A stretch of DNA of 64,000 nt from CBFDBF01 sp050293315 (GCA_050293315.1 JBNKMS010000008.1:1-64000), one strand, 5' to 3'. Counted from the stretch's first letter, positions 35,476 through 44,867 are shown. Notes: generated by a model not told the origin, from the letters alone. Numbers and translations: made by a program.

Positions 35476-36750
35476 TTAGATCATCGCGGCCATGATTGAG
35501 GTCTTCTCGAGGCGGTCCGCCAGTATACTCAGTAGCACCTTGTCGATAGAGCTTTGCAGCTCTGTCGAGGCCTCATGTAACGCCTCGGCCCTTATCTTGA
35601 TAACCAGCACGTCGGTATTACTGATAACGCTGGCGCTACGCGGGTGTCGTTTACCGTGTATATATGCCATCTCCCCGAAACATTGACCGTTTTCAATATT
35701 ACCGAGATTGGCCTCTCCAATCATGATCCTAGCGTCGCCAGTTGCCAGGATAAACAGCGAGCCACCGATCTTCCCCTCCATGATTAGGGCCTTCTCCGCC
35801 GGGAATTTATGCCACTTACTGATCCGTACAACCTCCCATAGCTCCACATCGGAGAAGTCCTTAAAGAAGGAGAGGTTCTGCAGGATGTTGAATCTCTTGG
35901 TATCCGATACATCCTTGGACGGCATCTCCAACTGATTGTTGGCCTTCAGCAGATCCTTCTCTAGCTCGTCCCAAGATTGATAGCGTTCACTAAGGTCCTT
36001 TTTGATGCATTTATCTACAATCTTGCAGAGAATCTCCGGGGCATCGCGGCGCAGTATGTGTAGTGGTGTTGGCTCCTCCTTGACGATCTTACGGATCAGC
36101 TCTGGTTGATGTTTCGCCTTGAAAGGGAGACGTCCGCAGAGCATGCGGTACATCACCACACCGAGAGAGTAGATATCCGCCTGGTGGGTTATTTCCCCAC
36201 CCTGAATATGTTCTGGTGACATGTAAGCAGGGGAACCGACCGGGTCGACAATCTGGGTCAGATCGGAGTTTTCCATCAGCGCAGTGCCAAAGTCGCTGAT
36301 TTTTACATCATTACCATCCACTACCAGGATATTTGCCGGTTTGATATCACGATGGATAACACCATGATGCACGGCATAATCCAGGGCGCTACAGCATTTG
36401 AATATTATCTCTATGACATCATCGAACGGTAGCAGGCTATCTGGTTTGCAGTATTTCTCCAGGGTCTTGCCGTGGATGTACTCCATGACGATGTACTGCA
36501 GGTCCTCCTCACTACTGGCGTCATAAACAGAGACGATATGGGGGTGTCGCATCTTACCGGCCAGACTCGCCTCATTTAGAAACATCTTGCGAAACTTGTA
36601 ACCGTTAATCGGATCGTCAAAGACCGCCTGATTGGCAATCTTTATAGCAACCTCTTGATCGTTAAATGGGTCTTTGGCCAGGTAAATGTCACTAGTCGCA
36701 CCCTTGGCGATAAGGTGCTGTACCTGAAATTTACCGATAGTTTTGCGCAT
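35476..36750 (-). CDS. Ser/Thr protein kinase with C-terminal cyclic-nucleotide-binding-like domain
   Basis: 424 residues. Hanks-type kinase domain over about residues 1-270: Gly-rich region GKFQVQHLIAKGATSDIYLA, Lys in EVAIKIA, catalytic loop HRDIKPANIL, and DFGTALM. A C-terminal cNMP-binding-like domain (about 290-420) has FGEMAYIHGKRHPRSASV, which resembles the phosphate-binding cassette (FGE...PRxA). No transmembrane segment. It could be a kinase gated by cAMP or c-di-GMP or a degenerate ligand domain. It converges with the HerA-like gene, 16 bp apart. Confidence 0.9.
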   Translation of the reverse strand: MRKTIGKFQVQHLIAKGATSDIYLAKDPFNDQEVAIKIANQAVFDDPINGYKFRKMFLNEASLAGKMRHPHIVSVYDASSEEDLQYIVMEYIHGKTLEKYCKPDSLLPFDDVIEIIFKCCSALDYAVHHGVIHRDIKPANILVVDGNDVKISDFGTALMENSDLTQIVDPVGSPAYMSPEHIQGGEITHQADIYSLGVVMYRMLCGRLPFKAKHQPELIRKIVKEEPTPLHILRRDAPEILCKIVDKCIKKDLSERYQSWDELEKDLLKANNQLEMPSKDVSDTKRFNILQNLSFFKDFSDVELWEVVRISKWHKFPAEKALIMEGKIGGSLFILATGDARIMIGEANLGNIENGQCFGEMAYIHGKRHPRSASVISNTDVLVIKIRAEALHEASTELQSSIDKVLLSILADRLEKTSIMAAMI

Positions 36751-36786
36751 TGTCGTTTGACTCGTCCTAAATGGATTAACAGTTAA

Positions 36787-37590
36787 TTACAGTGTAGTTA
36801 CCGGGTTTACCAAATCCCCGATGCCTTCAATCTCTATAGTTACTACGTCGCCACCTGATAGAAACAGTGGTGGTTTACGCGCCACACCCACACCTTGAGG
36901 GGTGCCGGTAAGAATCACCGTGCCAGGTAGCAGGGTAATGTCGCGGCTTAGTTCGGCAATCAGTCTAGCTACCGGAAAAATCATATCTGAAGTGTTACTC
37001 TCCTGCATCAAGGTGCCGTTCAACATACAGCGGACATGCAAATTTTGTGGATCAGGTATCTCGTCAGCCGTTACCAGCGCCGGTCCCAGAGGGCAAAAGG
37101 TATCAAAACTCTTACCTCTGACCCACTGTCCACCACCACTATGCTTCTGCCAACGCCGAGCAGAGACATCATTGGCACAGGTGTATCCCAGCACATACTC
37201 CAATGCCTCGGCTTCCGGTATATTTTTTCCTTCGCGTCCAATCACCACCGCCAGCTCCGCCTCATAATCCACCTCCGGACCACGTTCGCAACAGGCGGGG
37301 AGAACAATAGGTTCGCCTGGATGGTTGAGTGAGTTGGTTGCCTTCATGAATACTACTGGATGCTCACCGACCTGCTGCCCGGTCTCTGCGGCATGGGCAT
37401 GGTAGTTGAGTCCTATACAAAATATATTTATCGGTATCAGAGGTGCCAGCAGTTTGGCTACGGCTACGCTTTCCCCGGTCTGGTATAGTCCACTGAATAA
37501 CCCTCCCTCCAGTAGCTCGGCTTTGCCGCCGTCCTCTAAAAGACCGTAATGGATGCATCCCTCCAGGTCCATGAATCTTGATATTCGCAT
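36787..37590 (-). CDS. Fumarylacetoacetate hydrolase-family protein
   Basis: 267 residues from the ATG at 37590 (GGGACAGAG just upstream); an ATG at 37611 is an alternative. The FAH fold is shown by NIFCIGLNYHAHAAETGQ, VDYEAELAVVIGREGKNI (metal-binding Glu) and VILTGTPQGVGVARKP. Such enzymes cleave C-C bonds of 1,3-diketones or decarboxylate oxaloacetate-type acids; the substrate cannot be told. It is divergent from the gabD-like gene. Confidence 0.85.
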   Translation of the reverse strand: MRISRFMDLEGCIHYGLLEDGGKAELLEGGLFSGLYQTGESVAVAKLLAPLIPINIFCIGLNYHAHAAETGQQVGEHPVVFMKATNSLNHPGEPIVLPACCERGPEVDYEAELAVVIGREGKNIPEAEALEYVLGYTCANDVSARRWQKHSGGGQWVRGKSFDTFCPLGPALVTADEIPDPQNLHVRCMLNGTLMQESNTSDMIFPVARLIAELSRDITLLPGTVILTGTPQGVGVARKPPLFLSGGDVVTIEIEGIGDLVNPVTTL

Positions 37591-37737
37591 CTCTGTCCCA
37601 GTAGTTATCATCGGATTATGGTTGATAATACAAGAATTGCACGTTCAAAAGTGTGAGACAGGGGCGATTTTTAGTGGAACCGTCAGTGATAGAGTCGTAC
37701 AGTTGATCTATAACCGACGCTAGACGAGGATAGAGTA

Positions 37738-39186
37738 ATGCAGTTAAACGACCGCAGTCTGTTGCGACAGCAGTGTTACATCAACGGAGAGTGGCGGGAT
37801 GCCGATAGTGGCACAGTTCAAGAGATTAGCAATCCGGCCAACGGCGATACTCTAGGCACTGTACCCAGCATGGGGGCGGCAGAGACCAGGCGCGCGATTG
37901 ATGGAGCTAATGCGGCCTGGCCGGCATGGAGGGAAAAGACGGCAGCGGAGAGAGGGGCGATCCTACGGCGTTGGTATGAGTTGATCCTGGAGAACCAGGA
38001 GGACCTGGCGACCATAATGACCCTGGAGCAGGGTAAGCCGCTATCCGAGGCGCGTGGTGAGATAGGGTACGGTGCCTCCTTTATCGAGTGGTTTGCCGAG
38101 GAGGGTAGGCGCATCTATGGCGAGACTATCCCTCAACATCAGGCCGACAGGCGTATCGTTGTGATCAAGCAGCCCATAGGTGTCTGTGGTGCCATTACCC
38201 CCTGGAACTTTCCCAACTCGATGATAACCCGCAAGGCCGGTGCGGCGCTGGCGGCAGGCTGCACCATGGTGTTGAAGCCGGCAGGGGATACACCATTCTC
38301 TGCTTTGGCCCTGTGTGAATTGGGGGAGCGGGCAGGGATTCCGCCAGGCGTATTCAGTGTGGTCACTGGATCGGCGCGGGAGATAGGTGCAGAGATGACA
38401 TCTAATCCAACGGTACGCAAACTCTCCTTTACCGGCTCTACTGAGATCGGCAGGGTGTTGATGCAACAGTGTGCCGATAGCATAAAGAAGCTCTCACTGG
38501 AGCTAGGCGGGAACGCCCCATTTATTGTGTTTGATGACGCCGATCTGGATGCTGCTGTAGAGGGCGCGATGCAGTCCAAGTACCGCAATGCCGGACAGAC
38601 CTGTGTCTGCGCCAATCGGCTGTTGGTCCAGGACAGTGTGTATGACAGCTTTGCAGAGAAGCTCACAGCGGCTGTCGCTGAGCTGAAGGTTGGCGACGGT
38701 ATGGGCGAGGGGATAACCCAGGGGCCGCTGATCAATGAGGCGGCCGTAGAGAAGGTTGAAGAGCATATCAAGGATGCAGTAGACAGAGGCGCACGTCTGC
38801 TGGCCGGTGGCTCACGCCACGAGTTGGGTAGAAGCTTCTTTCAACCTACCATTCTGGCCGATCTCTCTAGCGAGATGCTGATTGCCAGCGAAGAGACCTT
38901 TGGTCCGGTAGCACCGCTGTTCCGTTTCCACAGCGAGGAGGAGGCGATAGCTATGGCGAATGACACCGAGTTTGGGTTGGCCGCCTACTTCTATAGCCGT
39001 GATCTCGGTAGGGTATGGAGGGTTGCGGAGGGTCTGGAGTATGGCATGGTCGGCATCAACTCCGGCATTATCTCCACCGCTATTGCCCCGTTCGGCGGGG
39101 TCAAACAGTCCGGCCTGGGGAGAGAGGGATCCCACTACGGGATCGACGAGTACCTGGAGGTGAAATACCTCTGTATGGGTATTTAA
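37738..39186 (+). CDS. gabD: NAD(P)-dependent succinate-semialdehyde dehydrogenase
   Basis: 482 residues of the aldehyde dehydrogenase superfamily. The catalytic Cys is in NAGQTCVCANR, the general base Glu in LSLELGGNAPF, and the cofactor loop in FTGSTEIGRVL. PWNFPNSMITRKAGAALAAG and the ending QSGLGREGSHYGIDEYLE match the GabD subgroup, which oxidises succinate semialdehyde to succinate. No gabT is adjacent, so the source of substrate is unknown. The gene converges with nfo, 7 bp apart. Confidence 0.9.
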   Translation: MQLNDRSLLRQQCYINGEWRDADSGTVQEISNPANGDTLGTVPSMGAAETRRAIDGANAAWPAWREKTAAERGAILRRWYELILENQEDLATIMTLEQGKPLSEARGEIGYGASFIEWFAEEGRRIYGETIPQHQADRRIVVIKQPIGVCGAITPWNFPNSMITRKAGAALAAGCTMVLKPAGDTPFSALALCELGERAGIPPGVFSVVTGSAREIGAEMTSNPTVRKLSFTGSTEIGRVLMQQCADSIKKLSLELGGNAPFIVFDDADLDAAVEGAMQSKYRNAGQTCVCANRLLVQDSVYDSFAEKLTAAVAELKVGDGMGEGITQGPLINEAAVEKVEEHIKDAVDRGARLLAGGSRHELGRSFFQPTILADLSSEMLIASEETFGPVAPLFRFHSEEEAIAMANDTEFGLAAYFYSRDLGRVWRVAEGLEYGMVGINSGIISTAIAPFGGVKQSGLGREGSHYGIDEYLEVKYLCMGI

Positions 39187-39193
39187 GGCCTGA

Positions 39194-40036
39194 TTACTCA
39201 ACCAGGGCGTAGAGCTGCTTGATCTCCTGCGCCCAGATATCGCTGTCGATGGTCTCTAGGACCATTGGGATCTCTTCAAAGCGCTCATCGTTCATGATGT
39301 AGCGGAACACCTCCCAGCCGAGTTTGCCCTCTCCCAGGCTGTGGTGACGGTCCACCCGGGCGCCGAGATCCGGCTTGGAGTCGTTGAGATGCATCCCGCG
39401 CAGATACTCAAAGCCGACGATTCGATCAAACTCGGCAAAGGTGTTATCACACGCCTCTGCAGTGCGAAGATCATAGCCGGCGGTGAAGGTATGACAGGTA
39501 TCGAGGCAGACGCCTACTCTTGACTTGTCCTCGACCTGCTCAATGATGGTGGCAAGGTGTTCAAATCTATAACCGAGATTGGAGCCCTGTCCTGCGGTGT
39601 TTTCGATCACCGCGGTAACACCAGAGGTCTTTTCCAGGGTCCAGTTTATAGAGTCTGCAACTACAGAGAGACTCTGCTCTTCGCTTATCTTGCGCAGGTG
39701 ACTACCAGGGTGAAAGTTGAGCAGCGGCAGTCCCAACTGCATACAGCGCTCCATCTCATCCAGGAAAGCGGTGCGAGACTTCTGCAGGGGACCCTGTTCC
39801 GGATGCCCGAGATTGATCAGATAGCCGTCGTGCGGCAGTACATGTTCCGGGGCTATACCACTATCTGCCAGGTTCTGTTTGAAGGCGCTGATATTCTGTT
39901 CGCTATAGGGTTTGGCCTGCCACTGACGCTGATTCTTGGTGAACATGGCAAAGGCCTTGGCGCCAATAGCGCTGGCATTGAGCGGTGCGTTTTCCACCCC
40001 GCCGCTGGTACTGACATGTGCTCCGACTCGTTTCAT
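39194..40036 (-). CDS. nfo: Endonuclease IV (Nfo)
   Basis: 280 residues, the usual length. Zinc-ligand regions of the AP endonuclease 2 family are visible: GAHVSTSGGVENA, NFHPGSH, VIENTAGQGSNLGYRF, VCLDTCHTFTAGYD and HLNDSKPDLGARVDRHHSLG. It cuts DNA 5' to abasic sites in base excision repair. It lies 67 bp downstream of valS on the same strand and may be read from it. Confidence 0.96.
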   Translation of the reverse strand: MKRVGAHVSTSGGVENAPLNASAIGAKAFAMFTKNQRQWQAKPYSEQNISAFKQNLADSGIAPEHVLPHDGYLINLGHPEQGPLQKSRTAFLDEMERCMQLGLPLLNFHPGSHLRKISEEQSLSVVADSINWTLEKTSGVTAVIENTAGQGSNLGYRFEHLATIIEQVEDKSRVGVCLDTCHTFTAGYDLRTAEACDNTFAEFDRIVGFEYLRGMHLNDSKPDLGARVDRHHSLGEGKLGWEVFRYIMNDERFEEIPMVLETIDSDIWAQEIKQLYALVE

Positions 40037-40103
40037 ATTAATTAACCGTTCTCTCTACTTTTGTCTTCCCCACTAGCTGGGGATTAGGGTGGGAAGTCAA
40101 AGA

Positions 40104-42926
40104 TCAGAGGGAGCGTATCTTTACCGCCTGCTCCTCCAGCTTTGCCAGGGCCGATTGTGCCTCTGCAAGCTTACTGCGCTCTTTCTCTACTACTGCCTCC
40201 GGCGCCCTGTCTACAAAGTTGGGATTGGAGAGCTTGTTTTCAATCCGTTCGATCTCCGCGCTAAGCCGACCCATCTCCTTCTCCAGGCGCGCCAGTTCCG
40301 CCTCTTTATCGATCAGGCCGGCCATCGGGATCAGCACCTTCATCTCCCCGACCAGGGCGGTGGCGGATTCGGGGCCTTCATCTCCCTCGGGCAGCACCTC
40401 GATGGACTCGGTGCGGGCCAGGAAGTCGAGATAGGCGCGGTGCCTCTCCGCCCACGCCTGATCCGAGTCGGAGGCGTGGGAGAGCAGCACGGGGACCGGC
40501 TTGCCGGGGGCGATATTCATCTCCCCCTTGATCTGACGGATGCCGAGGATGAATTGCATCACCCACTCCATCTCTGCCTCGGCATCAGGATCGATCTTAG
40601 ATTCATCTGCTCTCGGGAATGGTTGGGTCATTATCGTTGTGCCACTGACCCCTGCCAGAGGCTTTACGCTCTGCCAGATCTCCTCGGTGATGAATGGCAT
40701 GATGGGATGGGCCAGGCGCAGCAGGGTCTCCAGTACCCGTACCAGGGTGCGGCGGGTACCGCGCTTGGCGGCCTCTGTGGCGTTGTCATCGTTCAAAACT
40801 GGCTTTGAGAGCTCCAGGTACCAGTCGCAGTATTCGTTCCAGGTGAACTCGTAGATCGCCTGGGCGGCGTGGTCGAAGCGGTAGCCGTCCAGAGCGTCTG
40901 TGATCCTGGCCTCGGCCTGCTGCAGGCGGGAGATGATCCAGCGGTCAGCAACCGATAACTCTACCTCACCGCCATCCTGAGCACAGTCCTGCCCCTCGGT
41001 ATTCATTAATACATAGCGCGCCGCATTCCACAGCTTGTTGCAGAAGTTGCGATAGCCCTCGATGCGACCCAGGTCGAACTTGATGTCGCGCCCGGTGGCG
41101 GCCAGGGCGGCGAAGGTGAAGCGCAGGGAGTCGGTACCGAAGCTGGGGATGCCGTCCGGGAACTCCTTGCGGGTCTGTTTCTCGATCTTCTTGGCCAGCT
41201 GCGGCTGCATCATGCCGCTGGTGCGTTTGGCCACCAGGGACTCCAGGTCAATGCCGTCAATCAGATCGATCGGATCCAGCACGTTGCCCTTGGATTTGGA
41301 CATCTTATCGCCGTGGCTATCTCGTACCAGGCCGTGCACATAGACCTCGTGGAAGGGTACCTGGCCGTCCATGAATTTGAGGCCCATCATGATCATGCGT
41401 GCCACCCAGAAGAAGATGATATCGAAACCGGTCACCAGCACGTTGGTGGGGTAGAACGCCTGCAGACGTTGGGTATCCTCGGGCCAGCCCAGGGTGGAGA
41501 AGGGCCACAGGGCGGAGCTGAACCAGGTATCCAGCACATCCTCATCCTGACTCAGGGGGTAGTCGGCGGCCAGGCCGTGTTTATCCCGTACCTCCTGCTC
41601 GTCACGGCCCACGTAGACATTGCCTTCCGCGTCGTACCAGGCAGGGATGCGGTGGCCCCACCAGATCTGGCGGCTGATGCACCAGTCCTGGATGTTGCGC
41701 ATCCAGTCGTAATAGGTGTTCTTCCAGTTGTCGGGGACGAATTTGATCTTGCCCGTCTCCACCGCCTCGATGGCGGGTTTGGCCAGGGGCTCGATCTTTA
41801 CGTACCACTGGTCGGTGAGAAAGGGTTCGATCACCGCGCCCGAGCGATCACCGCGTGGCACCACCAGTTTGTGGTCCACGATCTTCTCCAGCAGGCCTAG
41901 CTCTTCCAGGTCGGCCACGATCTGTTTGCGCGCCGCATAGCGGTCCATGCCGATGTATTGGGCCGGGATCAACTCCCCTTCGTCTGGTTCGTTTGCGCGA
42001 ATGGCCGCGTCTACGGTGAAGATGTTGATCAGGCCGCCATGGGCCTGTGCGCTGATCTGCACCTCATCCCGATGGCGGTGCCACACCTCGTTGTCATTGA
42101 AGTCGTGGGCTGGGGTGATCTTCACACAGCCGGTGCCGAACTCGGGATCGGCGTGTTCGTCGGCGATGATGGGGATCTTGCGTCCGGTCAGGGGCAGCTC
42201 CACCAGCTCGCCGATCAGGTGCTTGTAGCGCTGGTCCTCTGGATTGACGGCTACCGCGCAGTCCCCCAGCATGGTCTCGGGGCGGGTGGTGGAGACCACC
42301 ATGTGGCCCTGGCCGTTGGAGAGGGGATAACGCATGTGCCACATGTGGCCGTTCTCCTCCTCGTTCAGCACCTCCAGGTCGGAGACGGCGGTATGCAGCT
42401 TGGGGTCCCAGTTCACCAGCCGCTTGCCGCGGTAGATCAACCCCTCTTCATACAGGCGCACGAATACCTCTTTTACCGCGTCGGAGAGGCCGTCGTCCAT
42501 GGTGAAGCGCTCATGCTCCCAGTCCAGGGAGGAGCCGAGACGCCGCAGCTGGCGGGTGATGTTGCCGCCGGATTCGCCGCGCCACTCCCAGATACGGTCG
42601 ATGAAGGCGTCGCGGCCCAGGTCATGGCGGGTTTTGCCTTCGGCCTCCAGCTGGCGCTCCACCACCATCTGAGTAGCAATGCCGGCATGGTCGGTACCTG
42701 GCTGCCATAGGGTCTGGTCCCCCTTCATCCTGTGATAACGGATCAAGGTATCCATGATGGTGTTGTTGAAGCCGTGCCCCATATGCAGACTGCCAGTGAC
42801 ATTGGGAGGAGGGATCATGATGCAGTAGCTGCTGTCGCCTTTCTCCTGGGGAGCGAAATGGCCGCGCTCCTCCCAGGTCTGGTACCAGCGTTTCTCTATA
42901 GCGTGGGGGTCGTAGGTCTTGTCCAT
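40104..42926 (-). CDS. valS: Valyl-tRNA synthetase
   Basis: 940 residues, full length. The HIGH motif is GSLHMGHGFN near residue 45 and the KMSKS motif is DKMSKSKGNV. The editing domain and the Val-specific C-terminal coiled coil (EAELARLEKEMGRLSAEIER) are present. GAGAG precedes the ATG. Base use looks markedly more GC-rich at third positions than in nearby genes, which also leaves long open frames on the opposite strand; I read these as shadows. A foreign origin of this allele is possible. Confidence 0.97.
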   Translation of the reverse strand: MDKTYDPHAIEKRWYQTWEERGHFAPQEKGDSSYCIMIPPPNVTGSLHMGHGFNNTIMDTLIRYHRMKGDQTLWQPGTDHAGIATQMVVERQLEAEGKTRHDLGRDAFIDRIWEWRGESGGNITRQLRRLGSSLDWEHERFTMDDGLSDAVKEVFVRLYEEGLIYRGKRLVNWDPKLHTAVSDLEVLNEEENGHMWHMRYPLSNGQGHMVVSTTRPETMLGDCAVAVNPEDQRYKHLIGELVELPLTGRKIPIIADEHADPEFGTGCVKITPAHDFNDNEVWHRHRDEVQISAQAHGGLINIFTVDAAIRANEPDEGELIPAQYIGMDRYAARKQIVADLEELGLLEKIVDHKLVVPRGDRSGAVIEPFLTDQWYVKIEPLAKPAIEAVETGKIKFVPDNWKNTYYDWMRNIQDWCISRQIWWGHRIPAWYDAEGNVYVGRDEQEVRDKHGLAADYPLSQDEDVLDTWFSSALWPFSTLGWPEDTQRLQAFYPTNVLVTGFDIIFFWVARMIMMGLKFMDGQVPFHEVYVHGLVRDSHGDKMSKSKGNVLDPIDLIDGIDLESLVAKRTSGMMQPQLAKKIEKQTRKEFPDGIPSFGTDSLRFTFAALAATGRDIKFDLGRIEGYRNFCNKLWNAARYVLMNTEGQDCAQDGGEVELSVADRWIISRLQQAEARITDALDGYRFDHAAQAIYEFTWNEYCDWYLELSKPVLNDDNATEAAKRGTRRTLVRVLETLLRLAHPIMPFITEEIWQSVKPLAGVSGTTIMTQPFPRADESKIDPDAEAEMEWVMQFILGIRQIKGEMNIAPGKPVPVLLSHASDSDQAWAERHRAYLDFLARTESIEVLPEGDEGPESATALVGEMKVLIPMAGLIDKEAELARLEKEMGRLSAEIERIENKLSNPNFVDRAPEAVVEKERSKLAEAQSALAKLEEQAVKIRSL

Positions 42927-43193
42927 CGGCTCTCTATAAAATTAAAATGTTGTGCTTAGATAGTTGCAAATTTATAAAAAGCTGACATTATACTCTAGTT
43001 GGTAGGGAAGATGCTGTAACCGGGGGGATTGGCTACACCTCATGCACAGCATCAGGTGACTACGAACCAGCCTTGTGGGGCTAAAATACCCTTTGTAGTC
43101 TAATGATAATTATGCTAGAAATAGCGTGGGGCAGGAAAGAATTAACAATCTCCTAAACTAAAACTAACCGTAACCGAAAAAAGGTAATGTCAA

Positions 43194-43322
43194 ATGAGCA
43201 TCATATATAAATCCCTTCTTACCACCGTTGCTGTAGTACTGCTGCTTGGACTCGTGGGTTGTAGCACCGTGAAAAATGACCCGCCTCCAGCAGATCCAGA
43301 ACCAAAAGCAGATCGCGGTTAA
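43194..43322 (+). CDS. Small predicted lipoprotein (42 residues)
   Basis: The frame encodes 42 residues with a signal peptide and a clear lipobox LVGC (Cys 23), followed by the short Pro-rich tail STVKNDPPPADPEPKADRG. AAAAAAGGTAA precedes the ATG. Size and build recall entericidin-like or other mini-lipoproteins. It is followed by a very strong hairpin. A second small lipoprotein with the same GCSTV start of the mature chain is at 51818. Confidence 0.75.
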   Translation: MSIIYKSLLTTVAVVLLLGLVGCSTVKNDPPPADPEPKADRG

Positions 43323-43345
43323 TTACCCCTCTGTTTTCGATAGTA

Positions 43346-43388
43346 CTTGCCGTCAACTTGGAAATTTAAGGTCCAGGTTGACGGCAAG
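43346..43388. repeat. 17-bp stem-loop after the small lipoprotein gene
   Basis: CTTGCCGTCAACTTGGA (43346-43362) pairs with TCCAGGTTGACGGCAAG (43372-43388) with one G-T pair and a 9-nt loop. It begins 24 bp after the lipoprotein stop. No U-tract follows. It probably ends or protects the short mRNA, or is part of a small RNA. Confidence 0.8.
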
Positions 43389-43690
43389 GCTTAATGGCGG
43401 GTGCGTGGTATAGCAGCCGTATGATCTCCATGTGGTCAAGTGACACATGGGGATAGTGTTGCGGCAGATTATGCCAGGTTGATTCCACCAGCTAGATAGC
43501 AGGCTATGCAGCTGCATACCGCTTTTTTGATCCCTTCGAACAAACCTCCCCTGTTTATTCTGCAGAGTTAGTGAGGAAATATACGCCAGCGGTCATTGCC
43601 AAGCGATTTGTCGCAAAATTCATGCTGCTTTTTGAGAAATGCTGTAGCATATAGGCAGTCAGCCGAACTCTGGCCCAAGACCTTGGCACC
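43389..43690. other. Gene-free, structured stretch
   Basis: No credible gene is seen. It holds CCATGTG-N9-CACATGG (43428-43450) and the perfect palindrome TATGCAGCTGCATA (43505-43518), followed by a TTTTTT run (43523-43528). Near 43630 the sequence TTTTTGAGAAATGCTGTAGC resembles part of a diverged repeat seen at 45675-45700. A small RNA in this stretch is possible. Confidence 0.4.
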
Positions 43691-44818
43691 ATGGTAGTTA
43701 ATAATATGCTTTTCCGATCCACTGTAATCGGCTTTTTCGCCATACTCGTTATTTATCCTCATTTGGTTGGTGCTGAACCCTTCGCTGATAACACTCAGGG
43801 AGTGGTTGTTGATGAGCCTCAGGGAGCGGACATTGATGCTACTGAGGAGATGACCGATGGTGCACCTCAGGAGGCAGGTGTAGATGCTACTGAGGAGATG
43901 ACCGATGGCGCACCTCAGGAGGCAGAGGTTGACGCTACTGAGGAGATGGTCGATGGTACACCTCAGGAGGCAGAGGTTGACGCTACTGAGGAGATGGTCG
44001 ATGGCGCACCTCAGGAGGCAGAGGTTGACGCTACTGAGGAAACACTCGATGGTGCACCTCAGGAGGCAGAGGTTGACGCTACTGAGGAAACACTCGATGG
44101 TGCACCTCAGGAGGCAGAGGTTGACGCTACTGAGGAAACAGTCGATGGTGAAACTCAGGATGCAAACGTGGATGCTACTGAGGAATCAGCCATCGATAAC
44201 ACCCAGGGTTTTGCTGCGTCTCCACTCCAACCAAAGTATGTAGTCAACCCAGACGGGTCTGTAACTCTGCGGATCTGCTATAACTGGTCGTGTTGGTATA
44301 GAGAGACCATGACCTTCACTGCCAGCGATATGGAGCTCGTAAAAAGGCGTATGGCGACGTGTCAGGGCACCAGTCTGCACGATAGATTACAGCACGTACG
44401 TATCGGCATCTGGCAAATGGAATCTTTGGCACAAAAGTATCAGCCATTGTTAGGCAACGACCGTTCTATCAATGATTTTGATAAGGAAGCTGAAGGACGG
44501 ATGGATTGCGTTGATAACTCCAGTAATACCACTACTTATCTGCATATTCTTCGGGATATTGGAGAACTACCCGGGTGGACGGTCTCACCCCCAGAGGTGC
44601 GCAAACGATTAGATGTCACCGCGGTTCACTGGACGGCAGTAATCATCGATACAGATAGTGGAGTTCCATGGAGTATCGACTCCTGGTTTCGCCCGAATAG
44701 CCATCTGCCAATGGTTATGCCTTTGCAGAGCTGGTTAGCCGAGAAAAAGGGCTGGGAACCGCCCTTCGAACAGCTGAATGCTGTCCCCCAATATATCAAC
44801 GAGCTATGTCCGCAGTAG
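43691..44818 (+). CDS. Secreted acidic 16-residue-repeat protein with a Cys-His-Asp domain
   Basis: 375 residues. A signal peptide (about 6-28, STVIGFFAILVIYPHLVGAE) is followed by eight tandem 16-residue units (residues 42-169) of the type APQEAEVDATEETLDG, strongly acidic. The C-terminal ~200 residues are globular: CYNWSCWYRETMTF, then GRMDCVDNSSNTTTYL (candidate nucleophile Cys), VHWTAVIID (His) and WSIDSWFRPN (Asp). This order fits a transglutaminase/papain-like fold; that is inference. ATG 43706 is an alternative start. An L,D-transpeptidase-like gene converges downstream. Confidence 0.7.
   Translation: MVVNNMLFRSTVIGFFAILVIYPHLVGAEPFADNTQGVVVDEPQGADIDATEEMTDGAPQEAGVDATEEMTDGAPQEAEVDATEEMVDGTPQEAEVDATEEMVDGAPQEAEVDATEETLDGAPQEAEVDATEETLDGAPQEAEVDATEETVDGETQDANVDATEESAIDNTQGFAASPLQPKYVVNPDGSVTLRICYNWSCWYRETMTFTASDMELVKRRMATCQGTSLHDRLQHVRIGIWQMESLAQKYQPLLGNDRSINDFDKEAEGRMDCVDNSSNTTTYLHILRDIGELPGWTVSPPEVRKRLDVTAVHWTAVIIDTDSGVPWSIDSWFRPNSHLPMVMPLQSWLAEKKGWEPPFEQLNAVPQYINELCPQ
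43814..44197 (+). repeat. Eight 48-bp tandem repeats inside the secreted protein gene
   Basis: Eight in-frame 48-bp units encode E/A-P-Q-E-A-x-V-D-A-T-E-E-x-x-D-G. The central units are nearly identical at the DNA level (for example CTCAGGAGGCAGAGGTTGAC recurs), while the first and last are diverged, as in arrays that expand and contract by slippage or recombination. Confidence 0.95.
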
Positions 44819-44867
44819 CACGGCCTACTGGGATTATCAGAGGTAATTTCCCTTCAGTATCATAAGA

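Noticed and set aside
40089..42710. Long open frames on the plus strand opposite valS
   Set aside because: They shadow a full-length valS with all catalytic motifs; the high GC at third positions explains the missing stops.
43814..44197. CRISPR-like array of 48-bp units
   Set aside because: Units are contiguous without spacers, in frame, and encode a regular 16-residue repeat within a signal-peptide protein.
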